Shown: positions 33,281-42,770 of the stretch, one piece after another | Position numbering within the stretch: the stretch's first letter is position 1 | How the letters are laid out: the number at the start of each line of letters is the position of its first letter | Notes under the pieces: model-generated | What the model was told of the DNA's origin: nothing | Database searches by the model: none | Seen by the model: the letters and a program-made list of their open reading frames with translations, nothing else | DNA from: Desulfonatronum thiodismutans | Lineage (GTDB): Bacteria; Desulfobacterota; Desulfovibrionia; Desulfovibrionales; Desulfonatronaceae | Assembly: GCF_000717475.1 (NCBI RefSeq) | Contig: NZ_JPIK01000020.1 | Coordinates: 162,088-226,087 of the forward strand | Direction: 5' to 3' | DNA: 64,000 nucleotides | Translations under genes and position numbers: made by a program

Positions 33281-34449
33281 TGACCACCATCCCCACCCTG
33301 ACCGCGACCTGGCATGACGCCATTGCCGACATTGATCCCGATGGCTGGAACAGGCTGTGCTCCGGTCGGGATGTGCCGTTTTTGCGCTGGGAATGGCTGC
33401 ATCTGCTGGAAGCCTCCGGCAGCGTCGGCTCCGGGAGCGGCTGGCAGCCGTGTCACCTGACGATTCATGATCAGGGACGGATGGTCGGGGCCGCGCCGCT
33501 GTACCTCAAGGCCCACAGCGACGGGGAGTTCGTCTTTGATCATGCCTGGGCCCATCTGGCGGCAAGCATGCGGGTGCGCTACTACCCCAAACTGGTGGGC
33601 ATGAGTCCGTTCAGTCCGGTCACGGCCTACCGATTTCTGGTGGCCGAGCACGTGAATCAGGCTAAATTGAGCGCGGCCATGATTCTGGAAATCGAGAACT
33701 TTTGTCGACGACGCGGGGTGTCCGGGTGCGGGTTTCATTTCGTAACCACCCACTGGGGACGGATTCCCGAAAGCCTGGACTACAAGGTCTGGGTGCATCA
33801 GGGTTTCGTCTGGCTGAATCCTGGGTTCACCTCCTTTGACGAGTATCTGGGCGGGCTGAAGGCCAACCAGCGGCGCAACGTCCGTCGGGAGCGCGAACGT
33901 CTGGCTCGGCGCGGAATCACCACTCGATGCCTGTTGGGTCGGGAAATTCCGGAGTCGTATTTCGCTCTGATGTACGAGCTGTACGCCCGGCACAACGAGC
34001 GGTTCGGGCAGTGGAGCTGCAAGTTTCTGACCCCGACCTTTTTTCAGGGACTCAGGAACACCTTTCGCGACAACCTGCTGCTCATCGCGGCCTTTGAACC
34101 GGATGAATCGATCCCTATGGCTATGTCGCTGCTCATCACGGACGGAGACCGGCTCTACGGGCGGTATTGGGGCACGTGGCGGGAAGAGGAGTTTCTACAT
34201 TTCGAGCTGTGCTACTACAAGCCCATGGAATGGATGATCCGGCACGGACTCCGGCTCTTTGATCCGGGCATGGGCGGAGTGCACAAGGCGCTGCGCGGAT
34301 TCGTCTCCGCGCCGAATTACAGCCTGCACAAGTTTTTCGATCCCCGGCTGCACGGAGTGATGGAGTCCACCATTTCGGAGTACAACCAAATGGAAATGCG
34401 GGACATAGCCGCTCTGAACAGCATCCTGCCCTACAAGCGGCGGGGGTGA
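33280..34449 (+). CDS. GNAT-like acyltransferase, FemAB/DUF482 family
   Basis: 389 residues. It matches the DUF482 (peptidogalycan biosynthesis-like, FemAB-type double GNAT) pattern: FLRWEWLHLLEASGSVG near the N-terminus, AAPLYLKAHSDGEFVFDHAW, YYPKLVGMSPFSPVTAYR, and in the second half LKANQRRNVRRERERL, YGRYWGTWREEEFLHFELCY and FDPGMGGVHKALRGF. The donor and acceptor are unknown. The start overlaps the azlD stop by one base, which suggests co-expression, though no shared pathway is evident. Confidence 0.8.
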   Translation: MTTIPTLTATWHDAIADIDPDGWNRLCSGRDVPFLRWEWLHLLEASGSVGSGSGWQPCHLTIHDQGRMVGAAPLYLKAHSDGEFVFDHAWAHLAASMRVRYYPKLVGMSPFSPVTAYRFLVAEHVNQAKLSAAMILEIENFCRRRGVSGCGFHFVTTHWGRIPESLDYKVWVHQGFVWLNPGFTSFDEYLGGLKANQRRNVRRERERLARRGITTRCLLGREIPESYFALMYELYARHNERFGQWSCKFLTPTFFQGLRNTFRDNLLLIAAFEPDESIPMAMSLLITDGDRLYGRYWGTWREEEFLHFELCYYKPMEWMIRHGLRLFDPGMGGVHKALRGFVSAPNYSLHKFFDPRLHGVMESTISEYNQMEMRDIAALNSILPYKRRG

Positions 34450-34516
34450 TGGGGGGCATTGTAATCCAGTGGCCGCGTTTACATTTTGATCATAACAGAT
34501 TAGGAGAAGGCGCTGC

Positions 34517-35242
34517 ATGTTGTCCATCATTCCGTTCTATCTTTTCTTTGTTCCGCTGACCATTTTCTTCGCGATCGTCGTCATTATCGCTTCTTTTTTC
34601 GACCGTAGCGGAAACCTTTCAAACCGGATCAGCATTTTCTGGGGCGGGCTGGTTTGCCGACTGGCCGGGGTCAGGGTGCAAGTGGATCACGGAGATTTTG
34701 ATCCGGACGGAAAGTACATCCTGATGGTCAATCACCAGAGCTGGTTCGACATTCCGGTGTTGCTGGTGGCCCTGAGAGGGCATCAGTTCCGGTTCGTGGC
34801 CAAGCAAAGCCTTTTCCGCATCCCCTTTTTCGGCCAGGCCATGTCCCGGATCGGGTATATCGGCATCGACCGGGAGAATCCCCGCCGCGGAATCAAGAGC
34901 ATTCAGGAAGCCATCGCCAAATCCGAGCACGCCTCCATCCTTATTTTTCCCGAAGGATCCCGCTTCAAGCAACTCGGGGACTTCAAAATCGGCCCCATGA
35001 TCCTGGCCATCAAAAGCGGACGCCCGGTGGTGCCGGTGTTGATCTCCGGAACCTACGCCGTGCTCCCCAAAGACTCATGGCGCATCCGGCCGGGTTCCGT
35101 CGCGGTTCGGATATTTCCCGCTCATGACATAAAAGGCGCCTACACGCTCAAGGAGCGTGATCGACTCAAAGAGGATATATGGAAAATCATGCACGAGCAC
35201 TCCAAGGAGACTGACGAATGGTTGGACAAGAAACGTCCGTGA
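34517..35242 (+). CDS. plsC: 1-acyl-sn-glycerol-3-phosphate acyltransferase family protein
   Basis: 241 residues. It transfers a second acyl chain to lysophosphatidic acid in phospholipid synthesis at the inner membrane. An N-terminal membrane segment (about residues 5-25) is followed by the catalytic NHQSWFD (NHx4D) box and FPEGSR, with GRPVVPVLISG further on. The size is normal. Its final 25 bases overlap the RNase J gene. The symbol follows the family and other lysophospholipid substrates are possible. Confidence 0.87.
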   Translation: MLSIIPFYLFFVPLTIFFAIVVIIASFFDRSGNLSNRISIFWGGLVCRLAGVRVQVDHGDFDPDGKYILMVNHQSWFDIPVLLVALRGHQFRFVAKQSLFRIPFFGQAMSRIGYIGIDRENPRRGIKSIQEAIAKSEHASILIFPEGSRFKQLGDFKIGPMILAIKSGRPVVPVLISGTYAVLPKDSWRIRPGSVAVRIFPAHDIKGAYTLKERDRLKEDIWKIMHEHSKETDEWLDKKRP

Positions 35243-36876
35243 CCCTGACCCCGCTGGGAGGGTTGGGTGAGATAGGGATGAACTGCATGCTGCTGGAGTC
35301 CGCCGACGGCATGATCATCATCGATTGCGGACTGATGTTTCCCAGTGACTTTCATTACGGCGTGGACGTTCTAATCCCTCGCTTCGAAACAATCCTGGCC
35401 CGGAAGGACAAGCTGCGGGGCATCGTCCTGACCCACGGCCACGAGGACCATATCGGAGCCTTGCCCTGGCTGTTGCCCTACGTCGACGCTCCGGTGTTCA
35501 GTTCCGAGTTCACTCTGGCCTTGCTGGAGAACAAGCTGCGTGAGCACAACCTGAACAGATACGTGGATTTTCGCCGGGTGAACACCAACGACTCCGTGGA
35601 GTTGGGGCCGTTCACCGTGCATTTCTTCCAGGTCTGTCACTCCATCATCAATGGTTATGGCCTGGGCATTGAAAGCCCCGTGGGGCGGATCGTACACAGC
35701 GGCGACTTCAAGATTGATCCCACGCCCATGGACGATCAGTTCACCGACCTGGAGGCCTTTGCCAAATTTTCCGAACCCGGTGTGCATCTGCTGCTTTCCG
35801 ACTCCACGAACATCGAGCGGGAGGGGGTGACCCTGACCGAACTGGAGATCAAGGGCGCACTGGAACGGGTTTTCCGACAGGCCGAGGGCCGGGTCGTCAT
35901 CACCCTGTTTTCCAGCCATATCCAGCGTATGCAGGAGGTTTTCGACCTGGCGGCCCTGACCGGAAGGAAGGTCGCGGTCAGCGGCCGTAGCCTGCTGAAC
36001 AATATTGCCCTGGCCAAGGACCTTGGATATCTGCGCTTGGCTTCTGACGCCATTTGTTCTCTGGACGATATTGATGATTTTCGCGACGACCAACTGGTTC
36101 TGCTGGTCACCGGCTCCCAGGGCGAACCCCTGTCCGTGCTCAGCCGAATCGCCCAGGGAGAACACCGCCAGATCAGCATCCGCCAGGGGGACTTGGTCCT
36201 GATGTCCTCACGGATCATTCCGGGCAACACCAAGGCCATTTCACGGTTGATAAACAATCTGTACCGTCTGGGTGCGGAAGTTCTTTACGAAAAGGTCCAG
36301 GGCATCCACGCCTCGGGCCATGCTCACCGGGTTGAATTGGCCACCATGTTGAACACGGTCAAGCCAAAATTCTTCGTGCCCGTTCACGGGGAATACCGCC
36401 ATTTGGTCAAGCACTGTCAACTCGCCAGGGAGTGCGGAGTTGCTCCGGAGCGAGCCATTGTCTTGGACAACGGACAGCCGTTGACGTTTTTCGAGCGCGG
36501 TATCCGTTTTGAGGATCGCATTCGGGCGGATTCAACCCTGGTGGACGGCAAGGGCGTCGGCGACGTGGGCGTCAGCGTGCTCAAGGAGCGCAAACTGCTG
36601 GCCGAGGAAGGCCTGGTGGTGGTGCACGTGGTTATTGACCAGGAGACGGGACATATTCTGGTCGGGCCGGAACTGATCACCAAGGGGTTTGTCTTCGAGC
36701 AGCAGTTCGAGCACGTCCTGGACGATTCCAAGTGCCTGATCCTGGATGTGTTCGAGTCCAATCCCAAGGCTTCACCCAAAAAAAACGCGGAACGCATTCG
36801 CGTGGTCCTGCGCAACTTTTTCCGCAAGGTCCTGCACCGCGACCCCGTGGTTTTGCCGGTGGTGGTGGGAGTGTGA
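35218..36876 (+). CDS. rnj: Ribonuclease J
   Basis: 552 residues, the normal size. RNase J is a metallo-beta-lactamase/beta-CASP ribonuclease with endo- and 5'-exonuclease activity in mRNA decay and rRNA maturation. The motif HGHEDH is at residues 73-78. The opening LTPLGGLGEIGMNC, the IVHSGDFKIDPTP motif, SDSTNIEREG, the beta-CASP motif SGRSL and the C-terminal VHASGHA-like IHASGHA and FVPVHGEYRH are all present. AAGGAG lies 9 nt before the ATG inside plsC. The presence of RNase J fits a non-enterobacterial lineage. Confidence 0.95.
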   Translation: MVGQETSVTLTPLGGLGEIGMNCMLLESADGMIIIDCGLMFPSDFHYGVDVLIPRFETILARKDKLRGIVLTHGHEDHIGALPWLLPYVDAPVFSSEFTLALLENKLREHNLNRYVDFRRVNTNDSVELGPFTVHFFQVCHSIINGYGLGIESPVGRIVHSGDFKIDPTPMDDQFTDLEAFAKFSEPGVHLLLSDSTNIEREGVTLTELEIKGALERVFRQAEGRVVITLFSSHIQRMQEVFDLAALTGRKVAVSGRSLLNNIALAKDLGYLRLASDAICSLDDIDDFRDDQLVLLVTGSQGEPLSVLSRIAQGEHRQISIRQGDLVLMSSRIIPGNTKAISRLINNLYRLGAEVLYEKVQGIHASGHAHRVELATMLNTVKPKFFVPVHGEYRHLVKHCQLARECGVAPERAIVLDNGQPLTFFERGIRFEDRIRADSTLVDGKGVGDVGVSVLKERKLLAEEGLVVVHVVIDQETGHILVGPELITKGFVFEQQFEHVLDDSKCLILDVFESNPKASPKKNAERIRVVLRNFFRKVLHRDPVVLPVVVGV

Positions 36877-36904
36877 GGGACGAACCCAAAAACGGGAGTT
36901 TTTT

Positions 36905-37684
36905 ATGCGTGTCGTGCGAGTGCAGTATGCGGGAAAGACGTTTTACGCCACCCTGGAGCCGGACCATGTGCTGTGCCTGAACAAGGACATGGGCTTGAAC
37001 GATCCCATCCCCCTGGACCAGGTGGCCTTGCTGCCTCCGGTCGCGCCCAGCAAGATCATCTGCGCGGCCTTGAACTACCATGCCCATGCCGAGGAAATGG
37101 GAAAAACCGTGCCCGAGGAACCGGTGTTGTTCTTCAAGCCGCCGTCCTCGATCATCGGGGCGTGGCAGTCCATCGTGCTGCCGTTGCAATCCTCACGGGT
37201 GGACTATGAAGGCGAGTTGGCCGTGGTCATCGGCAAGCCGTGCCGTCGAGTCGGCGTGGCCGAGGCCTCGGAGTATATTTTCGGCTACACTTGCGCCAAC
37301 GACGTCACGGCCCGGGATCTGCAAACCAAGGACGGACTGTACGGCCGGGCCAAGGGTTTCGACACATTTGGGCCCATCGGGCCCTGGATCGAGACCGAGG
37401 TGCCGGATCCGGCCGCGTTGACCCTGATCACCCGGGTCAACGGCGAGGTTCGCCAGGAAGGAAGTACCGGCGACATGATCTTCAGCGCCTGGGAGCTGCT
37501 CAGCTTCGCCTCCAGCGTGATGACCCTGCTGCCGGGAGACGTGATCCTGACCGGAACGCCGCCTGGGATCGGACCGATGCGTCCGGGCGATGAAGTTCAG
37601 GTGGAAATCTCCGAGGTGGCCTTGCTGACCAACACCGTGACGGCGGAACAGTCCCAGGATTCGGAATTTACGGTCCTTCAATAA
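36905..37684 (+). CDS. Fumarylacetoacetate hydrolase family protein
   Basis: 259 residues from the ATG at 36905, which has GGGAG 6 nt upstream. FAH-fold enzymes hydrolyse, hydrate or decarboxylate C-C bonds in acylpyruvate-like compounds using Mg or Ca. Seen here: CAALNYHAHAEEMG, PVLFFKPPSSI, the metal-binding DYEGELAVVIGK, GYTCANDVTARDLQ, and the C-terminal GDVILTGTPPGIGPMRPGD. The size fits acylpyruvase-like or oxaloacetate-decarboxylase-like members. The substrate cannot be specified. Confidence 0.88.
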   Translation: MRVVRVQYAGKTFYATLEPDHVLCLNKDMGLNDPIPLDQVALLPPVAPSKIICAALNYHAHAEEMGKTVPEEPVLFFKPPSSIIGAWQSIVLPLQSSRVDYEGELAVVIGKPCRRVGVAEASEYIFGYTCANDVTARDLQTKDGLYGRAKGFDTFGPIGPWIETEVPDPAALTLITRVNGEVRQEGSTGDMIFSAWELLSFASSVMTLLPGDVILTGTPPGIGPMRPGDEVQVEISEVALLTNTVTAEQSQDSEFTVLQ

Positions 37685-37710
37685 TTTTGATCGGGTAGGG
37701 GAGTTGAACA

Positions 37711-38439
37711 GTGGGGTTTCTTTCCGCGAGCACGGGACTGACCAGATATCGTCTGCCGGACGAGGTAGGAGACGAGGTGCTTTCCAATGTCCAACTCAGG
37801 CTGAAACGCTTTGCCTTCGTGGACATTGACCAGAGCATGGAGGAACGGTCCTTCGGTTGGGTCTGCTTCGACGACCTGTTGGACGCGGAGTGGGTCACGG
37901 CCGGTCCGGAAAAAGGGCCATACCTGGCCTTTTCCCTGCGCCTGGATACCCGGCGCGTCCCTCCGGCGGTGTTCAAAAAACACTTTATGATTGCGCTGCG
38001 GGAGCGGATGGCCCAGTTGGCTGGTGAAGGCAAGAAGTTCCTGAGCAAGGACCAGAAAACCGAACTGCGTGATCAGGTCCGGCAACGCCTCCTGATGCGC
38101 AGCCTGCCCATCCCGGCGGTGTTCGACGTGGTCTGGAGCGTGCGGGACAACCGGGTGTATTTGGCCACCACCAACACCAAGGTCCGTACGCTGTTCGAGG
38201 AACTGTTCGCCAAAACCTTCGAGGTCGAACTGGAAGCGCTGACCCCGGTCGTCCTGGGGCTGGAGCTTCTGGGCGAGGCGGCGGAAGGGCGTCTGACCGG
38301 CTTTGAGGGGTCGATGTTCGTGCCGGTTCGCAAGGCCGTCGCGGATACCGACCGAGAGGTTTTTGATCCGGCCGCCTTGAGCCATGCAAATGATCGCGAA
38401 GGCGACGTATCCAATGGAGTTGCGGGAGGTGCGTCGTGA
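37711..38439 (+). CDS. RdgC-like recombination-associated protein, N-terminal part
   Basis: 242 residues from a GTG at 37711, with AGGGGAG 7 nt upstream. The sequence follows the N-terminal two thirds of RdgC: a beta-rich start, a central AGEGKKFLSKDQKTELRDQV helix (compare the KLKKTEKDSLKDEV helix of E. coli RdgC), RSLPIPAVFDVVW and a TTNTKVRTLFEELFAKTF segment. RdgC binds DNA as a ring-shaped dimer and modulates RecA. The C-terminal domain is missing and appears to be encoded by the overlapping next gene. Confidence 0.7.
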   Translation: MGFLSASTGLTRYRLPDEVGDEVLSNVQLRLKRFAFVDIDQSMEERSFGWVCFDDLLDAEWVTAGPEKGPYLAFSLRLDTRRVPPAVFKKHFMIALRERMAQLAGEGKKFLSKDQKTELRDQVRQRLLMRSLPIPAVFDVVWSVRDNRVYLATTNTKVRTLFEELFAKTFEVELEALTPVVLGLELLGEAAEGRLTGFEGSMFVPVRKAVADTDREVFDPAALSHANDREGDVSNGVAGGAS

Positions 38440-38975
38440 GCCTGGAAACCATCAAAGCCAAGGATCTGGCTCTGGGGCAGGAATTTTTGACCTGGATCTG
38501 GTTTCGCAGCGAACGCAGCAACGGTCAATGGCAAACCATGGACGGCATCCCCTTCGGCCTGACCTTCGAGGGCCGGGTCATGGTTCAAAGCGGGGAAGGC
38601 GAATATCTGGAAACCGCCGTCAGCAGCGGCCCCGGCGCTGAGCTGCTTGAGGCGAAAAACGGTCTGTTGCGCGGTAAAAAAGTGCACCAGGCCAAGCTGC
38701 GCGTGGAAGAGGACGGCCATGGCTGGCAGGTAACGGTGAAGGCCGAGGATTTTTCCACGGCCGGTTTCAAGACGCCCAAGGTGGAGTTTCGCCTTGAGGA
38801 AGGCCAGGACCCGGACGGTCCGTTCCTGGAAAAGATGTACCTGTTGGAGCGGGCCTTGCTCTTTTTTGACCAGATGTTTTTACAATTTTTAAAATTGCGG
38901 TTTTCCTCCGAATGGAACGACGAATTGAACGCCATTCGCCGGTGGGTCGACGCGACCACCGACTCCACCCTGTAA
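38436..38975 (+). CDS. Probable C-terminal part of a split RdgC-like protein
   Basis: 179 residues from a GTG that overlaps the previous stop by 4 nt (GTGA). It begins with LGQEFLTWIWFRSERS, the position where single-chain RdgC proteins have LTEWVRSGSA. It continues through a LLEAKNGLLRGKKVHQAKL segment, comparable to the EEITNHIEAGKVVTKLAL segment of E. coli RdgC, and a LPK-like TPKVEF stretch. It ends with a helical tail (RALLFFDQMFLQFLKLRFSS). The alignment is by eye. If correct, RdgC is made here from two chains. Otherwise it is an unknown partner of the upstream protein. Confidence 0.55.
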   Translation: MSLETIKAKDLALGQEFLTWIWFRSERSNGQWQTMDGIPFGLTFEGRVMVQSGEGEYLETAVSSGPGAELLEAKNGLLRGKKVHQAKLRVEEDGHGWQVTVKAEDFSTAGFKTPKVEFRLEEGQDPDGPFLEKMYLLERALLFFDQMFLQFLKLRFSSEWNDELNAIRRWVDATTDSTL

Positions 38976-39022
38976 CCCCCAACCAGCCGTTGCCCAAACG
39001 ACCTTGCACAGGAGCACACCGT

Positions 39023-40447
39023 ATGTCCGATTCCCAGATGGAACAGAGCTTTGCCGAGATGTTCGAGGCCTCTGAAATGGAAATGAAGCCCGATTTGCGC
39101 GTGGGCGACCGGATCAAGGGGCGGATCATCGCCGTCAGCGAGGAGATGGTCTACGTTGACACCGGAACCAAAAGCGACGGGGTGATCGAGAAACAGGAAC
39201 TCCTGGACAAGGACGGTACGTTCGCGTTGCGGGAAGGCGATGAGGTCGAACTGTTCGTGGTAGCCGTCCAAGGAGGCCAGATCCGTTTGGCCAAGGCCCT
39301 GAGTGGGGAAGGGGGCCTGGAGCAGCTGCGGCAGGCCATGGAAGAAGGCATTCCGGTGGAAGGCAAAATCAAGGATACCTGCAAAGGCGGTTTCCGGGTC
39401 CGGATTCTGGACAAGACGGCCTTTTGTCCGCTCAGTCAGGTGGATCGCCGTCCGGTGGACGATCCGGAAGCCCTGGTGGGCGAAACCATGCAGTTTCTGA
39501 TCACCAAGGTCGAGGAGCGCGGCCGGAATATCGTGGTGTCCCGTCGGGCGCTTCTGGATCAGGAACTGGCCGCGACCTTGGCTGAATTTCTGGAAAAAGC
39601 CTCGGTCGGGGATCTGCTCCAGGGCACGGTGTCCCGGTTGGCTCCTTTTGGGGCGTTCGTGGAACTGGCCCCGGGCCTGGAAGGGCTGGTGCACGTCTCC
39701 GAACTGGGCTGGTCCCGCAACGTTTCCCCGGAAGACGTGGTGGCCCTGGGTGACCAAGTCACGGTCAAACTGCTCAAGGTCGAAGACCAGGGCAAGGGAA
39801 TCCGCCTGGAATTGTCCATGAAACAGGCCATGGAAGACCCATGGAGCCGGTTGGCCGACGAGATCCAGGTGGGGGGCAAGCTGAGCGGACGGGTGACCAA
39901 CTTGGCGCCGTTCGGGGCGTTCATGGAAATCGCTCCCGGAATCGAAGGCCTCGTGCATGTCAGCGAAATGAGTTACCTGAAGCGGGTGCACAAGCCCGGA
40001 GACATGGTTTCCGTTGGCGACAGCGTCCCCGTGATGGTCAAGTCCATTGATCCGCAAAGCCGACGTATCGCCCTGTCCATGCGTGACGCCGAGGGCGACC
40101 CCTGGGAGGCAGTGGCCGAACGGTTCAAGAAGGGCCAGGTGGTTCAGGGAACAATGGAGAAACGAGAAAAGTTCGGCATGTTTGTTCGTCTGGAGCCCGG
40201 AGTCGTAGGTCTGTTACCTCTTTCTCGCTTGGAACGCGCCGAGGACGAGACCTACGCCAAGGCCAAGCCCGGAGACGTGCTGCCGGTTGTCGTCGACGTC
40301 GTGGACGGCGATAAGCGTCGCATCTCCCTGGCCCTGCCCGGCACTGAGCAAAACGAAGACTGGCGCGGACACGCAGCCCAGGAATCGGCTCCCATGGGGT
40401 CTTTGGGCGAGCAGTTGAAAAAGGCGATGGAGAAAAAGGAAGAGTGA
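39023..40447 (+). CDS. S1 RNA-binding domain protein, ribosomal protein S1-like
   Basis: 474 residues from the ATG at 39023, with AGGAG 8 nt upstream. Five S1 repeats can be read: LRVGDRIKGRIIAVSEEMVY; IPVEGKIKDTCKGGFRVRI; VGDLLQGTVSRLAPFGAFVE; VGGKLSGRVTNLAPFGAFME; and KGQVVQGTMEKREKFGMFV. Repeats 3 and 4 carry the canonical EGLVHVSE. Full-length S1 has six repeats and about 550 residues, so this is shorter and may be an auxiliary RNA-binding protein rather than the essential S1. It ends convergently with the histidine kinase gene. Confidence 0.87.
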   Translation: MSDSQMEQSFAEMFEASEMEMKPDLRVGDRIKGRIIAVSEEMVYVDTGTKSDGVIEKQELLDKDGTFALREGDEVELFVVAVQGGQIRLAKALSGEGGLEQLRQAMEEGIPVEGKIKDTCKGGFRVRILDKTAFCPLSQVDRRPVDDPEALVGETMQFLITKVEERGRNIVVSRRALLDQELAATLAEFLEKASVGDLLQGTVSRLAPFGAFVELAPGLEGLVHVSELGWSRNVSPEDVVALGDQVTVKLLKVEDQGKGIRLELSMKQAMEDPWSRLADEIQVGGKLSGRVTNLAPFGAFMEIAPGIEGLVHVSEMSYLKRVHKPGDMVSVGDSVPVMVKSIDPQSRRIALSMRDAEGDPWEAVAERFKKGQVVQGTMEKREKFGMFVRLEPGVVGLLPLSRLERAEDETYAKAKPGDVLPVVVDVVDGDKRRISLALPGTEQNEDWRGHAAQESAPMGSLGEQLKKAMEKKEE

Positions 40448-40469
40448 CGCGGAGCAGGGAGGGCGCTGG

Positions 40470-40489
40470 GGGCGGTTCGCGAACCGCCC
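40470..40489. terminator. Palindrome between the S1 and histidine kinase genes
   Basis: GGGCGGTTCGCGAACCGCCC is a perfect 20-bp palindrome in the gap between convergent genes. There is no long T-run on either strand, so it would be a weak bidirectional terminator. Confidence 0.55.
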
Positions 40490-40520
40490 TTGTGCGAGCG
40501 CTTCTTTCAGAAAAAACACC

Positions 40521-42722
40521 CTATACCGGGAGGACGACCTCAAAGACGCACCCACGCGGGGTATTGGGACGAACTCTGATCGTGCCCTGGTGCTCCCCGA
40601 CGATGGACTTGGCGATGGTCAGGCCCAGACCCGTGCCGCCTTTCTTGCGGGAAAAGTAGGGCTCGAAGATGTTTTGCATGTCGTCGACCTGGCTGAGGCC
40701 CTGTCCATTGTCCTGGAATTCGATGCGCACCGATTGATTTTCCGGGTCGTGGCTAAGCCAGGTTCGTACTTCCGGTTGGTCCTGGTCCTCCAGGGCCTCT
40801 ACGGCGTTGGTCAGCAGGTTGATCCAGACCCGGCGCAAGGCTTCGGGGTCGAAGCGTACCAGAGGAATCGGGCCGTCCACGTCCAGGGTCCACTTGATGC
40901 GCACATGACTGTTGCGGAACATGTCCACGATTTCCTCCAGGTGTGGCTCCAGGGCGTTCTCAAAGGGCCGGACTTCCGGCAGCTTGGCGAAGGAGGAAAA
41001 CTCCTGAACCATTCGCTGAAGGTGCTCCACTTGGCGAATAATGATTTTTGTGCATTGATCAAAGACGGTCCGATCGTCCACCTGGGCGGCGAACTTGCGT
41101 TCCAATCGCTGGGCTGAAAGCTTGATGGGCGTCAACGGGTTCTTGATTTCATGGGCGATGCGGCGAGCTACGTCCTTCCAGGCGGCCAAACGCTGCATTT
41201 TCTCCAGTTCCGTTACGTCCTCGAACACCGCGATAACCCCGCCCTGATCCTGCAGGTGGACGATGTTCACCAGCAGTTTGATTTCCCTGGACCCCATGCG
41301 CAAATCCAATTGCCGCTGCCACTTGGCTCGGGGGTGGACGTGCAGGTGCTTGATCACCCCTTGGAGCATTCCAAAATAATCCTGATGCAGGAACTCGTTG
41401 GGCGTCTTTCCCAGAATTTCTCGGGAATCAAAATTCAGGATCGCCTCCGCGGCCTTGTTCACCGTGGTCACTCGACCGTCCGGGCCGATGGAGACCACTC
41501 CGGAAGTGATGTTGTCCAGCACCGCCTCCATGTACTGGCCCCTGGTTTCCAGCTCCCGGTTTTGATCTTCCAGGCGGACGTTGGCCCTGGTCAGTTTCGC
41601 CCGGCTGGACTCCAGATCCCGGACCATGTGGTTGAAGGATTGGACCAACATGCCCAGTTCGTCTTTGGAGTCGTCCTGGAGGCGAAAAGCCAAGTCCCCC
41701 TCGGCGATGCGCTGGGTGCCCAGAGCCAGGGCCTGGACCGGGGCGGAAAGTTCTTTGGCCAGACGAAAGCCAAACCATGTCGCGGCCAAAATGATCAGCA
41801 GAGTGGTCAACCCTAAGACCAGATAGAGCGTAACCTTCAAGGGATACTTCAGGGTTTGCAGTTTCTTGTACTCATCCACGCCTCGGACGATTTGGCGCAA
41901 CTTGAACAGCAGCCCCTCGCCCAGACTGTCGCCCAGGACCAGATAGCCGGTCCGGCCGCCGTCAACGGGCAACACCCCGACAACCAGATCAGAGTTGGGT
42001 CCGGAATGAATAGCCGAAAGAATTCGTGGGGAATCCAGCAGGGATTCCAGGTTTATCTCCGTGCGGACGCTGGGCCAGGCTCCGGCCCAATCCTCATTAG
42101 CGTGCCAGTTTTGCTCGGTCAGCCCCGGAGACAGGACGCCTGTCAGCCCCAGTCCATATTCCAGGCGCTTTTCGTCCAGAAAGGCGTGCATGGGCCGTCC
42201 GCCCCAGGAAAACTGACGTTCCCGGATATGGTTGACTAAAAATTCACCACGTTGCTCCAGACGTTCCTGGGCCGAGGAGTAGAAGGATTGGCCGACGGTC
42301 AGGGCTTGTTCCAGGGATTTTTCCATCTGGCCTTCGAACCAGAAGTCCACGGATGTGCGTACGAAGATCAGGGAAATCAGGAAAAGCAAAACCGTGGGGA
42401 CCAGGGAGAGGGACACGAACGCTAGAACCAGCCTGGTGCGCAGCCGGACCCCGATGACCTTGCGTCGCCGCTCCAGAATCAACTTGACCACGTTTCTGGC
42501 CACTAGAAAAAGGACGACCAGCAACAGGATGAAATTCAGGTTGTACAGGGCGAAAAAGACGTAGGAGTCCACCCGCAGGAAATTTAGCTGCACCGAGACC
42601 AGAACGACCACGGCGATAAAGCCGAACAGCGCCAGGTACAACTCACGTTGTCGGCGCTTGCGTTGAACACTGTCCGGAACGCTGATCTTGATCGGGTCGG
42701 GGGAAGGCGAAGGTTCAGGCAT
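40521..42722 (-). CDS. NtrY-like sensor histidine kinase
   Basis: 733 residues if started at the ATG at 42722; no clear ribosome site is seen and a TTG at 42788 would lie inside a terminator hairpin. Order of parts: three N-terminal membrane segments (about residues 25-130) with a large external region, a further membrane segment, HAMP (LSAPVQALALGTQRIAEGDL), a PAS domain (YMEAVLDNITSGVVSIGPDG), the phospho-acceptor IAHEIKNPLTPIKLSAQRL with His524, and a HATPase domain (N-box NLLTNAVEAL, FQDNGQGL, KKGGTGLGLTI). The layout is that of NtrY. No response regulator gene lies nearby. Confidence 0.88.
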   Translation of the reverse strand: MPEPSPSPDPIKISVPDSVQRKRRQRELYLALFGFIAVVVLVSVQLNFLRVDSYVFFALYNLNFILLLVVLFLVARNVVKLILERRRKVIGVRLRTRLVLAFVSLSLVPTVLLFLISLIFVRTSVDFWFEGQMEKSLEQALTVGQSFYSSAQERLEQRGEFLVNHIRERQFSWGGRPMHAFLDEKRLEYGLGLTGVLSPGLTEQNWHANEDWAGAWPSVRTEINLESLLDSPRILSAIHSGPNSDLVVGVLPVDGGRTGYLVLGDSLGEGLLFKLRQIVRGVDEYKKLQTLKYPLKVTLYLVLGLTTLLIILAATWFGFRLAKELSAPVQALALGTQRIAEGDLAFRLQDDSKDELGMLVQSFNHMVRDLESSRAKLTRANVRLEDQNRELETRGQYMEAVLDNITSGVVSIGPDGRVTTVNKAAEAILNFDSREILGKTPNEFLHQDYFGMLQGVIKHLHVHPRAKWQRQLDLRMGSREIKLLVNIVHLQDQGGVIAVFEDVTELEKMQRLAAWKDVARRIAHEIKNPLTPIKLSAQRLERKFAAQVDDRTVFDQCTKIIIRQVEHLQRMVQEFSSFAKLPEVRPFENALEPHLEEIVDMFRNSHVRIKWTLDVDGPIPLVRFDPEALRRVWINLLTNAVEALEDQDQPEVRTWLSHDPENQSVRIEFQDNGQGLSQVDDMQNIFEPYFSRKKGGTGLGLTIAKSIVGEHQGTIRVRPNTPRGCVFEVVLPV

Positions 42723-42770
42723 GGCGGTGAGTGCGCGGGCACCCTTTGATGATGAATTCGGGGTCACCCT

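Noticed and set aside
38585..40057. 490-residue open frame on the minus strand
   Set aside because: It is antisense to the S1-domain gene and the split rdgC part, both with clear domains and ribosome sites.
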